Shown: one piece after another, positions 1 to 8,582 of the stretch
Numbering within the stretch: the first letter of the stretch is position 1
How the letters are laid out: each line of letters opens with the position of its first letter
NCBI RefSeq assembly: GCF_000620705.1
Contig: NZ_KK211165.1
Coordinates: 93,763-157,762, forward strand
From: Nocardioides sp. URHA0020
GTDB lineage: Bacteria; Actinomycetota; Actinomycetes; Propionibacteriales; Nocardioidaceae
Length of the DNA stretch: 64,000 nt
Direction of reading: 5' to 3'
The notes under the pieces: generated by a model
The model's input: only the letters and a program-made list of their open reading frames with translations
Told to the model about the DNA's origin: nothing
Database searches by the model: none
Translations under genes and position numbers: made by a program

Positions 1-10
1 CCGGTGTCGG

Positions 11-94
11 GGGTCTCGTGGCAGGACTTCGTCCTTCCTCGACCACCGGTGGTCGAGCAGGGAGGCCCGCCAGGGCCGAGCGTCGTCGAGACCC
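11..94. repeat. Inverted pair of dispersed palindromic repeats (BIME-like)
   Basis: Two copies of a short repeat meet head to head. The centre (38-57) is a perfect palindrome with arms CTCGACCACC and GGTGGTCGAG. The outer ends GGGTCTCG (11-18) and CGAGACCC (87-94) are also perfect inverse copies. The right half shares AGGCC, GCCAGG and GAGC blocks in the same order with the repeats at 41993-42105, so it belongs to the same family. It lies just beyond the stop codon of the leftward GH1 gene and could act as its terminator, although no T-tract is visible. No gene is seen in 1-107. Confidence 0.75.
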
Positions 95-107
95 CTGTGG
101 CGGGGGC

Positions 108-1346
108 CTACCCGCGGTAGCGCTTGACCAGGTCGGCGTACACGCCGGCGCTCGGCTTCGGCGTCCGTACGAAGGTGTCGCGGTCGACCTCGTGCAGGCC
201 GAGCTGGTGGCCGAAGCCGAAGACCCACTCGAAGTTGTCCATCAGCGTCCAGTGCAGGTAGCCGAGGACCGGGACGCCGTCGGCGATGACCGCCGCCAGC
301 CCGTCGAGCGACGGCTCGATGAAGGCGGCGCGGAGGGTGTCGTCGTCGGTGCTCATCCCGTGCTCGGTGACCAGCACCGGCACTCCGGTCGCCTCGTGGG
401 CGTAGCGCACGGAGCCGGCCAGCGACAGCGGCTCGATCGCCGTCCCCATCTGGTTGAGCGGCGTGCCCGCGGGTGGCGCGACGAGGCCGTTGCCGTCGTA
501 CGGCACCCGCTCGTAGTTCTGGACGCCGACGAAGTCGTCGTCGCGGGCGAGCTCCAGCCACCGCTCGTAGACCTCGGTCCGCTTGCGGTCGCGGACCGAG
601 GCGTCGTCGCCGACGACCACGTCGTCGACGATCGCGAGCGACAGCCCGACAGGCAGCTCGGCGCGGCGGGCCTTGATCGCCGCCTTGCCGGCCACGTGCC
701 CGGCGGACATGCCGTCCGCCATGGCGTCCATCTCCTCGGGCAGCATCACGTTGGCGAGGCGGTAGCGCTCGACGCCGGTGGCTGCGGTCGCGGCCTCGAG
801 CGTGCCGCGCTCCAGGTCGCGGACGAACGCCGGCAGCTGCAGCCAGCTCAGGAGCCGGGCCAGGTTGGGCTCGTTCATCGTGACGGCGTACGCGATCCGG
901 TCGCCGAAGCGCGCCATCACCGCGTCGCAGTAGCGGGCGAACAGCTCGGGTGCCTCCGGGTTCAGCCAGCTGCCGCGCATCGCGAACCAGTGCGGCGACG
1001 TGAAGTGGTTGAAGGTGACGACCGGCGCGAGACCCCGCTCCAGGCAGCGGTCGACGATCGCCTCGTAGTGGTCGAGCGCCGCCGCGTCGTACGTGCCCGC
1101 GGACGGCTCGACGCGGGCCCACTCGACGGAGAAGCGGTACGCCGTCAGGCCCATCCCGACGGCGAGGTCGATGTCCTCGCGCCACAGCTCCCAGCTGTTG
1201 ACGGCCTTGCCGGAGGGCTCCTGGAACACCGTGGGCGTGACGAGCTCGGCGTACCAGGTGTCGCTGTTGACGTTGTCGCCCTCGACCTGGTGGCCGGCGT
1301 GCGCGACGCCCCACAGGAAGTCGGACGGGAAGCGGTGGTCGGTCAT
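108..1346 (-). CDS. GH1 family glycosidase (beta-glucosidase-like)
   Basis: Retaining glycoside hydrolase of family 1, probably a cytoplasmic beta-glucosidase or related enzyme, since no signal peptide is present. The 412-residue product begins MTDHRFPSDFLWG, the usual GH1 N-terminus. The acid/base Glu is in TMNEPN (about residue 159) and the nucleophile Glu is in VTEHGMS (about residue 327). The second motif is a variant of the usual TENG. The frame stays open upstream to about 1604, but that part overlaps the divergent hydrolase gene and has no family similarity, so the start at 1346 was chosen. At 412 residues it is somewhat shorter than a typical GH1 enzyme. With the rhamnosidases downstream it could help deglycosylate rhamnose-glucose conjugates. 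That link is inference. Confidence 0.9.
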   Translation of the reverse strand: MTDHRFPSDFLWGVAHAGHQVEGDNVNSDTWYAELVTPTVFQEPSGKAVNSWELWREDIDLAVGMGLTAYRFSVEWARVEPSAGTYDAAALDHYEAIVDRCLERGLAPVVTFNHFTSPHWFAMRGSWLNPEAPELFARYCDAVMARFGDRIAYAVTMNEPNLARLLSWLQLPAFVRDLERGTLEAATAATGVERYRLANVMLPEEMDAMADGMSAGHVAGKAAIKARRAELPVGLSLAIVDDVVVGDDASVRDRKRTEVYERWLELARDDDFVGVQNYERVPYDGNGLVAPPAGTPLNQMGTAIEPLSLAGSVRYAHEATGVPVLVTEHGMSTDDDTLRAAFIEPSLDGLAAVIADGVPVLGYLHWTLMDNFEWVFGFGHQLGLHEVDRDTFVRTPKPSAGVYADLVKRYRG

Positions 1347-1363
1347 GCCACCAGACAACGTGA

Positions 1364-1373
1364 GACCGCGGTC
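1364..1373. promoter_or_regulatory. Palindrome in the GH1/hydrolase divergent promoter region
   Basis: GACCGCGGTC is a perfect 10-bp palindrome inside GTGAGACCGCGGTCAC. It sits in the 109-bp gap between the divergent starts at 1346 and 1456, where an operator serving one or both genes would lie. Short GC-rich palindromes arise easily by chance here, so the assignment is weak. Confidence 0.25.
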
Positions 1374-1455
1374 ACAGGGAAAGCGGCATCGCCGATACCT
1401 CGCATCACCAGGCGGCGGGTTCCCGCGCTCCGTGACGACCGGCACAGTGACGGTC

Positions 1456-2607
1456 ATGTTCGAGTACTTCACCGGCCCCAAGTACGTCTGGAACCTCGGC
1501 GTCTGCGCGACGCTCAACAACGGCGGCGCGATCGACGAGGTCGACCGGGCCTGCCGGCCCGCGCGCGAGGCCGCCGACGTCAACTCGGGCAGCACGATCT
1601 TCATGCGGTCCTGGAAGGCCGTGGCCGACCAGGTCGCCGACCAGGCGCGTGCCTCCGAGGCCGCCGGACACCTACGTACGGCGGGTCAGCAGTGGTACCG
1701 CTCCGGTCTCTACATCTGCCAGGCCGAGCGGATGCTGAGCAACGCCGACCCCGGTCGCAAGGAGTTCTACCAGCAGGCGCTGGACGCGTTCGAGAAGGTC
1801 TTCGAGATCGCCGACCCCGCCACCAGTCGCGTCGAGATCCCGTTCGAGGGCACGACGCTGCCGGCGTACTTCTCCAACGCCAGCAGGGCCGGCGAGCCGG
1901 TGCCGACCGTGATCATGTGGAACGGCCTGGACTCGACCAAGGAGCACATGTACACCTCCGGCTGGGCGCAGGAGATGCGCGAGCGCGGCGTCTCGGTGCT
2001 GATGATCGACAACCCGGGCTCCGGGGAGGCGCTCCGCTTCCAGGGCCTCACCTCCCGGATCGAGTCCGAGCAGTGGGCGGCGGCGCAGGTGGACTACCTC
2101 GAGTCCCGCTCCGACGTCGACAGCGACCGGATCGGCCTGGTCGGGTGGTCGCTCGGCGGCTACTACGTCCCGCGGGCGGCGGCGTACGAGAAGCGGATCA
2201 AGCTCATCGCCGTCTGGGGCGCCAACCACAACTGGGGCGAGGTCCAGAGGAAGCGGCTGCAGCGTGAGGGCGAGAACCCGGTGCCGCACTACTGGGAGCA
2301 CGTGCTCTGGGTGTGGGGGCACGACGACGTCGACACGTTCATCGAGTACGCCGAGGGCGTCAACCTCAACGGCGTCGTCGACAAGATCACGGTCCCGTTC
2401 CTGATCGCGCACGGCGCGAACGACCGGCAGATCTCGGTCGACTACGCGCACCAGTCCTACGACCAGGCCGTCAACAGCCCGAAGCGCGAGCTGCGGATCT
2501 TCACCGTCGAGGAGGGCGCGGCCGAGCACGTCGGCCTCGACCACATGCCGCACATCAACGCGTACGTCGCCGACTGGGTGGAGGACACGCTCCGCGAGCT
2601 GGCCTGA
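1456..2607 (+). CDS. Alpha/beta hydrolase with helical N-terminal domain (dipeptidyl-peptidase/DHPON-hydrolase-like)
   Basis: Serine hydrolase of the alpha/beta fold, 383 residues. About 140 N-terminal residues are mainly helical (starting MFEYFTGPKYVWNLG). The catalytic domain follows, with the nucleophile elbow GWSLGG (about residue 218), an acid in the AHGANDRQIS stretch and a His near GLDHMPH. This arrangement resembles the DUF1100/FrsA-like group that includes the 2,6-dihydroxypseudooxynicotine hydrolase of nicotine degraders, which cleaves C-C bonds. The substrate here is unknown. The start at 1456 fits the conserved N-terminus; the frame is open further upstream but runs through the divergent gene. 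No signal peptide is visible, so it is probably cytoplasmic. Confidence 0.8.
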   Translation: MFEYFTGPKYVWNLGVCATLNNGGAIDEVDRACRPAREAADVNSGSTIFMRSWKAVADQVADQARASEAAGHLRTAGQQWYRSGLYICQAERMLSNADPGRKEFYQQALDAFEKVFEIADPATSRVEIPFEGTTLPAYFSNASRAGEPVPTVIMWNGLDSTKEHMYTSGWAQEMRERGVSVLMIDNPGSGEALRFQGLTSRIESEQWAAAQVDYLESRSDVDSDRIGLVGWSLGGYYVPRAAAYEKRIKLIAVWGANHNWGEVQRKRLQREGENPVPHYWEHVLWVWGHDDVDTFIEYAEGVNLNGVVDKITVPFLIAHGANDRQISVDYAHQSYDQAVNSPKRELRIFTVEEGAAEHVGLDHMPHINAYVADWVEDTLRELA

Positions 2608-2720
2608 CCACCGCCGGACCTCGCCGGTGGGGACCGTCTCGCGCGGGCGGCCAACGCCCGGCACCGTGCTGGCGGTGGCCTAGGCTGCGGCGTCCGCGGA
2701 CGCGGAACCCAGTGCGGCGG

Positions 2721-4979
2721 ATGGATGGAAGAGTGGCGAGCGAGTCCTTGGGTGCCGCCCTGCGGCGCCTTCGGTTGGCACAGGACCTCACCCTGGAGGG
2801 CCTGGCCGAGCTGTCGACCGTGAGCGGTCGCACCATCAGCGACATCGAGCGTGGCGTCAGTCTCGGTCCTCAACGCCGGACGCTCCAGCTGCTCGCCGAT
2901 GCCCTGGAGCTGAGCGACGACGACCGGACCGCGCTGCTGGGTGCCGCCCGGGCCGGTCGGGTGCGGGAGCCGTCGGTGGCTGCGGCGGCGCTGCCGCGGA
3001 GCGTCGCCGACTTCACCGGGCGCCGGAGCGAGCAGCGGGCGGTCGTAGCCCACCTGACCTCCGGCGCGGTGGACCGTCCCGCTCCGGTGGTCGTGGTGAG
3101 TGGGCCGCCGGGCTTCGGGAAGACGACCCTGGCCGTGAAGGTGGCGACGGACCTGGCCGACGCCTTCGACGCCGTCCACCTCGTCGACCTCCGGGGCTAC
3201 GACGCCCGACCCGTCGAGGTGCTGCCGCTGCTCAACCGGCTGATCCACGCCGTCGAGCCGCAGACCGGTGCGGCCCCACGCCTGCTCGAGGACGCGGTGG
3301 TGCTCTGGCGCAGCGTCCTCGGCACCCGGCGGGTGCTGATCATCCTGGACAACGCGGCCACCGAGGAGCAGGTGCGCGCCGTGCTGCCCGCGACCGGCCC
3401 GGTGGCGGTGGTCATCACGAGCAGGGGCACGTTGACCGGGCTCGAGGACGTCGTCCGGATCCCGCTGGACCAGCTCGACGAGGCCGACTCGCTGCAGCTG
3501 CTCCGCAGCCTCGTCCCCAGCCCGCAGACCGACGGGCAGGACCTGGAGCGGCTCGCGGCGCTGTGCGGTCACGTCCCGCTCGCGCTCAGGATCGCAGGCA
3601 ACCGGCTGGCCAGCCGCCAGACCTGGACCGTCGACGACCTGGCCGCCCGGCTGGCCTCGGAGGACCGCCGGATCGCCGGGCTGCGCGCGGGTGACCTGGA
3701 GATCCGGGCCGCGATCACGCTGTCGTACGACCGGCTCTCCGAGCGCGGTCGTCGGGCGTTCCGGCGACTTGCGCTGCTGCGCGGCACCACGTTCGGCGAC
3801 GCGCTCGCGGCCCGGTTGGTGCCGACGGACCTGACGACGGCCGAGGACATCGTCGACGAGCTCGCCGACCTGGGCCTCGTGCAGCCCGCCGCGCGCGGGC
3901 GGTACCACCTGCACGACCTGCTGAGGCTCTTCGCCCGCGGCCGCTGGCAGGAGGAGGAGCCGCTGGCCGAGCGGGTCGCGGTCGAGATCGACCTGCGTCG
4001 CTGGGTCCTCGGCGTCACGATCAGCGCCGGCCGGTGGTTCGAGCCCGACTTCGGGGGCGCCCCGCCGGTGCCCGACCCGCTGGTCGCGATGGAGACCTCC
4101 GAGCAGGCGCAGTCGTGGCTGCGCGAGGAGTCGGAGCACTGGCTGGTCGCGCTGCAGGAGTCCGCCAAGGTCGGTGAGCACCGCCTCGTGATCGACGTGG
4201 CCGAGTCCCTGCACTGGTTCTCCGACCGGTGGGCGCACTGGGGCCACTGGCACGACGTCTTCTCCCTGGCCGTGCAGGCGGCGCGGGTCCTGGGCGACGA
4301 CGACGCGCTCGCCACCCAGCTGGGCTACCTCGCCTGGGCGGAGATGTACACGCGCCTGCAGCCGGAGGTTGGTCTCGCCCACGCGCTCGAGGCGGACGTC
4401 GTCGCGCGCCGCGCCGGCAACCTCCAGCAGGTGGGCTGGGCGGCGATCTACGCCCACTCGGCCCTGCGGATCCTCGGCCGCTACGACGAGGCGCTGGAGA
4501 CCGCGCGCACCTCCGAACGAGCGCTCGCGGAGGCGGGCGACGCCGAGGGCCAGGTGGAGGCGCGCCGGGCGGTCGCGATGACCCTGATCCACCTCGGTCG
4601 CTACGAGGAGGCGATCGAGCACGAGCGCCGGGTGCTCGCCGAGCTCGACGACCCCGAGTGCGCGGTGAGCGCCCCGATCGCGGCGTTCACCCGGGGCGCG
4701 AGCGCCACGCTGATCACGACGGGCCTGGTCCGACTCGGCCGGTGGCAGGAGACCGTCGACCTGGTCTCCGAGGCGTTCGACGCGGTCCCGACCTCCATCG
4801 ACGTCGTCAGCCTCCGCGCACAGCTGCTCGAGAACCGGGCGCTGGCGCTCGACGCCCTGGGGCGTCGGGCGGAGGCACTGGTCGACCAGGCGAGCCTGGT
4901 CGCGCTCCGCGACTCGATCGGTGATGCCGCCGGTGCGGCCGCGGCCCGCGGCCTGCTCGGTCCCCCCGCGGACGACTGA
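2721..4979 (+). CDS. XRE-family regulator with NB-ARC ATPase and TPR domains
   Basis: Large STAND-type regulator of 752 residues. A Cro/C1-type helix-turn-helix occupies about residues 8-65 (LEGLAELSTVSGRTISDIERG). An NB-ARC NTPase follows, with P-loop GPPGFGKTT near residue 128 and Walker B RVLIILDNA near residue 208. Then come a winged-helix segment and TPR-like helical repeats to the end (HLGRYEEAIEHERRVLAEL). Such actinobacterial proteins are thought to bind DNA when a ligand or ATP state frees the NTPase. A GTG at 2733 is an alternative start. The gene lies between two hydrolase genes on the same strand, and the operon at 5075 is a candidate target. No operator was identified. Confidence 0.87.
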   Translation: MDGRVASESLGAALRRLRLAQDLTLEGLAELSTVSGRTISDIERGVSLGPQRRTLQLLADALELSDDDRTALLGAARAGRVREPSVAAAALPRSVADFTGRRSEQRAVVAHLTSGAVDRPAPVVVVSGPPGFGKTTLAVKVATDLADAFDAVHLVDLRGYDARPVEVLPLLNRLIHAVEPQTGAAPRLLEDAVVLWRSVLGTRRVLIILDNAATEEQVRAVLPATGPVAVVITSRGTLTGLEDVVRIPLDQLDEADSLQLLRSLVPSPQTDGQDLERLAALCGHVPLALRIAGNRLASRQTWTVDDLAARLASEDRRIAGLRAGDLEIRAAITLSYDRLSERGRRAFRRLALLRGTTFGDALAARLVPTDLTTAEDIVDELADLGLVQPAARGRYHLHDLLRLFARGRWQEEEPLAERVAVEIDLRRWVLGVTISAGRWFEPDFGGAPPVPDPLVAMETSEQAQSWLREESEHWLVALQESAKVGEHRLVIDVAESLHWFSDRWAHWGHWHDVFSLAVQAARVLGDDDALATQLGYLAWAEMYTRLQPEVGLAHALEADVVARRAGNLQQVGWAAIYAHSALRILGRYDEALETARTSERALAEAGDAEGQVEARRAVAMTLIHLGRYEEAIEHERRVLAELDDPECAVSAPIAAFTRGASATLITTGLVRLGRWQETVDLVSEAFDAVPTSIDVVSLRAQLLENRALALDALGRRAEALVDQASLVALRDSIGDAAGAAAARGLLGPPADD

Positions 4980-5074
4980 CCTTCACCAGTTCTGCATGCT
5001 TTCTTCCTGGGCACGCTCCTCGTGACTCGATCTACTGGAGTCTCACGCACCCCAGCAGACGAGGACGACCACGC

Positions 5075-5896
5075 ATGCCCTTCATCACCACGGCCGACGG
5101 CACCGAGATCTACTACACCGAGCAGGGCTCCGGACAGCCGGTGATCTTCAGCCACGGCTGGCCCCTGAGCTCCGACGCCTGGCAGGTCGAGCTCAAGGTC
5201 TTCGCCGACGCCGGCTACCGCGCCATCGCCCACGACCGCCGCGGCCACGGTCGGTCGTCCAAGACCTACCAGGGCAACGACATGGACACCTACGCCCGCG
5301 ACCTCGCCGAGCTCGTCGAGGCGCTCGACCTGCAGGACGTCGTCGTGGTCGGCCACTCGACCGGCGGCGGCGAGGTCGTCCGGTACGCCGCGCAGCACGG
5401 CGTCGGCCGGGTCGCCAAGGTGGTCACCGTCGGTGCGGTGCCACCGCTCATGCTCAAGACCGAGACCAACCCCGAGGGCACCCCGATCGAGGCCTTCGAC
5501 GGCATCCGCGCCGGCGTGCTCGCCGACGCGTCGCAGTTCTACCAGGACCTGACCGAGCCCTTCTTCGGCGCCAACCGCGAGGGCTCGAAGGTCTCGCAGG
5601 GCGCGAAGGACGACTTCTGGCGCCAGGGGATGCTGGTCAACCTGGCCGCGGCGTACGACTGCGTGCAGGCCTTCTCGGAGACCGACTTCACCGACGACCT
5701 GAAGGCGCTCGACGTGCCGATCCTGATCGCGCACGGCGACGACGACCAGATCGTGCCGATCGGTGCCGCCGCGCTCAAGACCGTCGACCTTGTCCAGCAC
5801 GGCACGCTCAAGGTCTACCCGGGCGCCCCGCACGGCATCTACGGCGACTTCCAGGTCGCCCTGGACGCCGACATCCTCGACTTCATCGCCAAGTAG
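5075..5896 (+). CDS. Alpha/beta hydrolase, non-heme chloroperoxidase/arylesterase type
   Basis: Cofactor-free alpha/beta hydrolase, 273 residues, starting MPFITTADGTEIYY, typical of enzymes annotated as non-heme chloroperoxidase or arylesterase. The catalytic Ser is in GHSTGGG (about residue 96), the Asp in AHGDDDQIVP (about 225) and the His in GAPHGIYGDF (about 252). The HGWPLSSDAW stretch supplies the oxyanion-hole region. Family members are esterases whose perhydrolase side activity gives the chloroperoxidase name, so genuine halogenation is not implied. It heads a run with the RidA gene 9 bp downstream and a further hydrolase. It is probably cytoplasmic. Confidence 0.9.
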   Translation: MPFITTADGTEIYYTEQGSGQPVIFSHGWPLSSDAWQVELKVFADAGYRAIAHDRRGHGRSSKTYQGNDMDTYARDLAELVEALDLQDVVVVGHSTGGGEVVRYAAQHGVGRVAKVVTVGAVPPLMLKTETNPEGTPIEAFDGIRAGVLADASQFYQDLTEPFFGANREGSKVSQGAKDDFWRQGMLVNLAAAYDCVQAFSETDFTDDLKALDVPILIAHGDDDQIVPIGAAALKTVDLVQHGTLKVYPGAPHGIYGDFQVALDADILDFIAK

Positions 5897-5905
5897 GGGG
5901 ACCCG

Positions 5906-6370
5906 ATGAGTGACATCGCCGCCCGGCTCGACTCCCTGGGCATCACGATCCCGCACCGCGCGGCCGCACCGGCCGGTGTCTACGTGCCGGCGGTCGTCAG
6001 CGGCAGCCTGGTCTTCACCGCCGGCGCGCTGCCCTTCGTCGACGGCACGCTGCCGGCGCTCGGCAAGGTGGGCGCCGAGGTCAGCCCCGAGATCGCTCGG
6101 GACTGCGCTCGCACCGCTGCCATCAATGCGCTCGCCGCGGTCGCCGAGGTCATCGGCTCGCTGGACCGGGTCGTCCGGGTCGTGAAGGTCGTCGGCTTCG
6201 TCGCCTCCGACCCCGGCTTCGTGGCCCAGCCCGGCGTCATCGACGGTGCCTCGGAGGTGCTGGGGGCGATCTTCGGCGACGCCGGGGTCCACGCCCGCAG
6301 TGCCGTGGGGGTCGCCGTGCTGCCGCTGAACTCACCCGTCGAGGTCGAGCTCACCGTCGAGTTCGCCTAG
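5906..6370 (+). CDS. RidA (YjgF/YER057c/UK114) family protein
   Basis: Product of 154 residues matching the RidA fold. The family deaminates reactive enamine/imine intermediates or binds small metabolites, working as a homotrimer. The body includes VVSGSLVFTAGALPF near the N-terminus. The conserved Arg that binds the substrate carboxylate is in HARSAVGVAVLPL (about residue 132). The ATG at 5906 has GGGGGACC just upstream and lies 9 bp after the preceding stop, so the two genes are probably cotranscribed. The fold is clear; the physiological substrate in this operon is not. Confidence 0.9.
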   Translation: MSDIAARLDSLGITIPHRAAAPAGVYVPAVVSGSLVFTAGALPFVDGTLPALGKVGAEVSPEIARDCARTAAINALAAVAEVIGSLDRVVRVVKVVGFVASDPGFVAQPGVIDGASEVLGAIFGDAGVHARSAVGVAVLPLNSPVEVELTVEFA

Positions 6371-6417
6371 TCCGCTCGTCACCTGCACCACCCATCTCTC
6401 ACCCCCAGGAGCTCCTC

Positions 6418-7146
6418 TTGTCCGCACCCATCACCGTCGTCCTGGTCCACGGAGCGTTCGCCGAGTCGGCGAGCTGGTCCGGCGTGATCTCGCGCCTGAC
6501 TGACCAGGGCGTCGCCGCCGTCGCGACCCCCAACCCGCTGCGCAGCGTCACCACCGACGCCGAGAACGTCCGGCGCGCCACCGAGGGCATCGGCGGCCCG
6601 ATCCTGCTCGTCGGTCACTCGTACGGCGGCGCCGTCATCACCGAGGCGGCCGTCGACAACCCGGCGGTCGTCGGCCTCGTCTACGTGGCCGCCTTCGCTC
6701 CCGACCACGGGGAGAACTCGCTCCAGCTCACCGGTCAGTTCCCCGGCAGCACCTTGGGCGAGACCGTGCGCCCCTACCCGCTCGGGGACGGCACCAACGA
6801 CCTCGTCGTCGACCGCGCGCTCTTCGCGCAGCAGTTCGCTGCCGACGTGGCGGCCGAGGAGGCCGCCGTGCAGGCGCTGACCCAGCGCCCGATCCGGGAC
6901 TTCGCGTTGGGCGAGCCCCAGCCTGCCGGGACCCCCGCGTGGAAGTCCCTGCCGTCGTGGTTCGTCTTCGGTGACGCCGACAAGAACATCCCGGTCGAGG
7001 GACTGCGGTTCATGGCCGAGCGCGCCGGCGCCCTCTCGGTCACCGAGGTGCCGGGAGCATCGCACTCCGTGATGGTCTCCCAGCCCGAGCAGGTCGTCGC
7101 CGTGATCAACCAGGCGATCGACCACCTGGCGGGGCATCAGGGCTGA
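6418..7146 (+). CDS. Alpha/beta hydrolase (EstC-like esterase)
   Basis: Small alpha/beta hydrolase of 242 residues related to EstC-type esterases and plant hydroxynitrile-lyase/methylesterase-like proteins. It has the oxyanion motif VLVHGAFAESASW, the nucleophile in GHSYGG (about residue 72), the acid in FGDADKNIP (about 183) and the His in GASHSVMVSQP (about 211). The start is a TTG at 6418, set by AGGAG at 6407-6411 six bases upstream. No other start has a better ribosome binding site. It is the third gene of the 5075-7146 run and is probably cytoplasmic. The substrate is not predictable. Confidence 0.87.
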   Translation: MSAPITVVLVHGAFAESASWSGVISRLTDQGVAAVATPNPLRSVTTDAENVRRATEGIGGPILLVGHSYGGAVITEAAVDNPAVVGLVYVAAFAPDHGENSLQLTGQFPGSTLGETVRPYPLGDGTNDLVVDRALFAQQFAADVAAEEAAVQALTQRPIRDFALGEPQPAGTPAWKSLPSWFVFGDADKNIPVEGLRFMAERAGALSVTEVPGASHSVMVSQPEQVVAVINQAIDHLAGHQG

Positions 7147-7328
7147 TCCCGGCTCACCGGGGCGGGGTCGGGACGACCGGCTCCGCCCTCGGGCTCGGCC
7201 GGCCGCGGACGCGCGGCGAATCGGCCCTGCGGCGACCGCCGCCGTACCATGGAGGTGCAGAGGGTTTCACGCGTCTTGGAGGTGGGTTCGGCGCGCCGTA
7301 CTTGGCGCACCCGAAAGGCCTCACCCCC

Positions 7329-8582
7329 GTGTCACCCCTCGCCTCCTACCGGCGTCTCTTCGAGCTCGCCGGGACGACGTACGTCGTCGTCGCGTTCCTC
7401 GCCCGGCTCCCGCTCGCGATGAGCCAGCTGGGCACGCTCCTCCTCGTCTCCGACGCCACCGGCAGCTACGGCCTCGGCGGTCTCTCGGCCGGTGCCCTCG
7501 CGGTCGCCAACGCGGTCGGCGCCCCGTTCGCCGGGTCGCTCGCCGACCGGATCGGTCAGCGCCACGTCGTGCTCGTCCAGTCGCTGGCCGGGGCCGCGTC
7601 CCTCGTGCTGCTCGTCGCCCTGGTCCACGCCGGCGCGGGCGACCTGGCCGTCGTCGGTGCCGCCGCGCTGGCCGGACTCACGATGCCGCAGGTCGGGCCG
7701 CTGGCGCGGGCTCGGTGGCGGCCGATCACGGCTCGCACCGGCACCCACCAGCGGCGCCTGGTCGACGTCGCGTTCTCCTACGAGGGTGCCGCCGACGAGG
7801 CCTCGTTCGCGATCGGACCGGCCCTGGTCGGCCTCGGCGTCGTGGCCGTCTCACCGGGCGGTGCGCTGCTCCTCGCGGCCGGCCTGCTCGCGGGCTTCGG
7901 CACGGCGTTCGCCCTGCACCGGACCGCACGCACCGTGCGTGGCGACGGCCGTGCCGTCGCGAAGGTCGCACTGGTGACGCCCGTGCTGCTGGTCCTGGCG
8001 ACCGCCCAGCTCCTGATCGGCTGCCTCTTCGGTGCCACCCAGACCGGCACGACCGTGCTCGCGACCGCCGCCGGCCACCCCGGGTTCGCCGGCCTGGTGC
8101 ACGCCACGCTCGGCGTCGGCAGCGCGCTCGCCGGGATCGCGACCGCCTTCATCCCCGAGCGCTTCGGTCCCGAGCGCCGGATCATGGTCGCCGCCGGTGC
8201 GCTGCTCGTCCTCTCCGTGCCGCTGCTCTTCGTCGACAGCCTGCCGGCGCTGACGGCGGCGGTGGCGCTGCTCGGCTGCGCCGTGGCGCCCTTCATGATC
8301 GGCGTCTTCACCCTCGCCGAGAGAGTGGTCGCACCGGGCCGGGTCGCGACCGCGATGACCCTGCTGGCCAGCGCCACCGGGATCGGCTACGCCCTCGGCT
8401 CCACCGTCGCGGGCCGGCTGGCCGACGACCACGGCCACACCGCGGCGTTCGCCGTGACCCTGACCGCGATGGGCCTGGCCGTCGTGCTGGTGAGCCTGTC
8501 GCAGGGCCGGCTCCGTCGCGCCCTCGCCGAGGCCCGGTCGGCGGGTGCCGCCGCCGAGCGCTCGCCGGCGCCCGTCGCCTAG
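7329..8582 (+). CDS. MFS transporter
   Basis: Major facilitator superfamily membrane protein, 417 residues, with about twelve hydrophobic segments and a long central loop around residue 200. The loop between helices 2 and 3 has SLADRIGQRHVVL, the usual MFS A-motif region. The C-terminal half repeats the pattern with SSTVAGRLADDHG. It most resembles drug or sugar efflux-type transporters; the cargo is unknown. A GTG start at 7329 was preferred because the protein then begins MSPLASYRRLFELAG. A TTG at 7302 in the same frame is the alternative. It converges with the LacI gene, overlapping its 3' end by 4 bp. Confidence 0.85.
   Translation: MSPLASYRRLFELAGTTYVVVAFLARLPLAMSQLGTLLLVSDATGSYGLGGLSAGALAVANAVGAPFAGSLADRIGQRHVVLVQSLAGAASLVLLVALVHAGAGDLAVVGAAALAGLTMPQVGPLARARWRPITARTGTHQRRLVDVAFSYEGAADEASFAIGPALVGLGVVAVSPGGALLLAAGLLAGFGTAFALHRTARTVRGDGRAVAKVALVTPVLLVLATAQLLIGCLFGATQTGTTVLATAAGHPGFAGLVHATLGVGSALAGIATAFIPERFGPERRIMVAAGALLVLSVPLLFVDSLPALTAAVALLGCAVAPFMIGVFTLAERVVAPGRVATAMTLLASATGIGYALGSTVAGRLADDHGHTAAFAVTLTAMGLAVVLVSLSQGRLRRALAEARSAGAAAERSPAPVA

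Noticed and set aside
5075..5896. Genuine haloperoxidase/halogenation function
   Set aside because: The protein is a cofactor-free alpha/beta hydrolase; the family name reflects a side activity of esterases and no biosynthetic cluster surrounds it.
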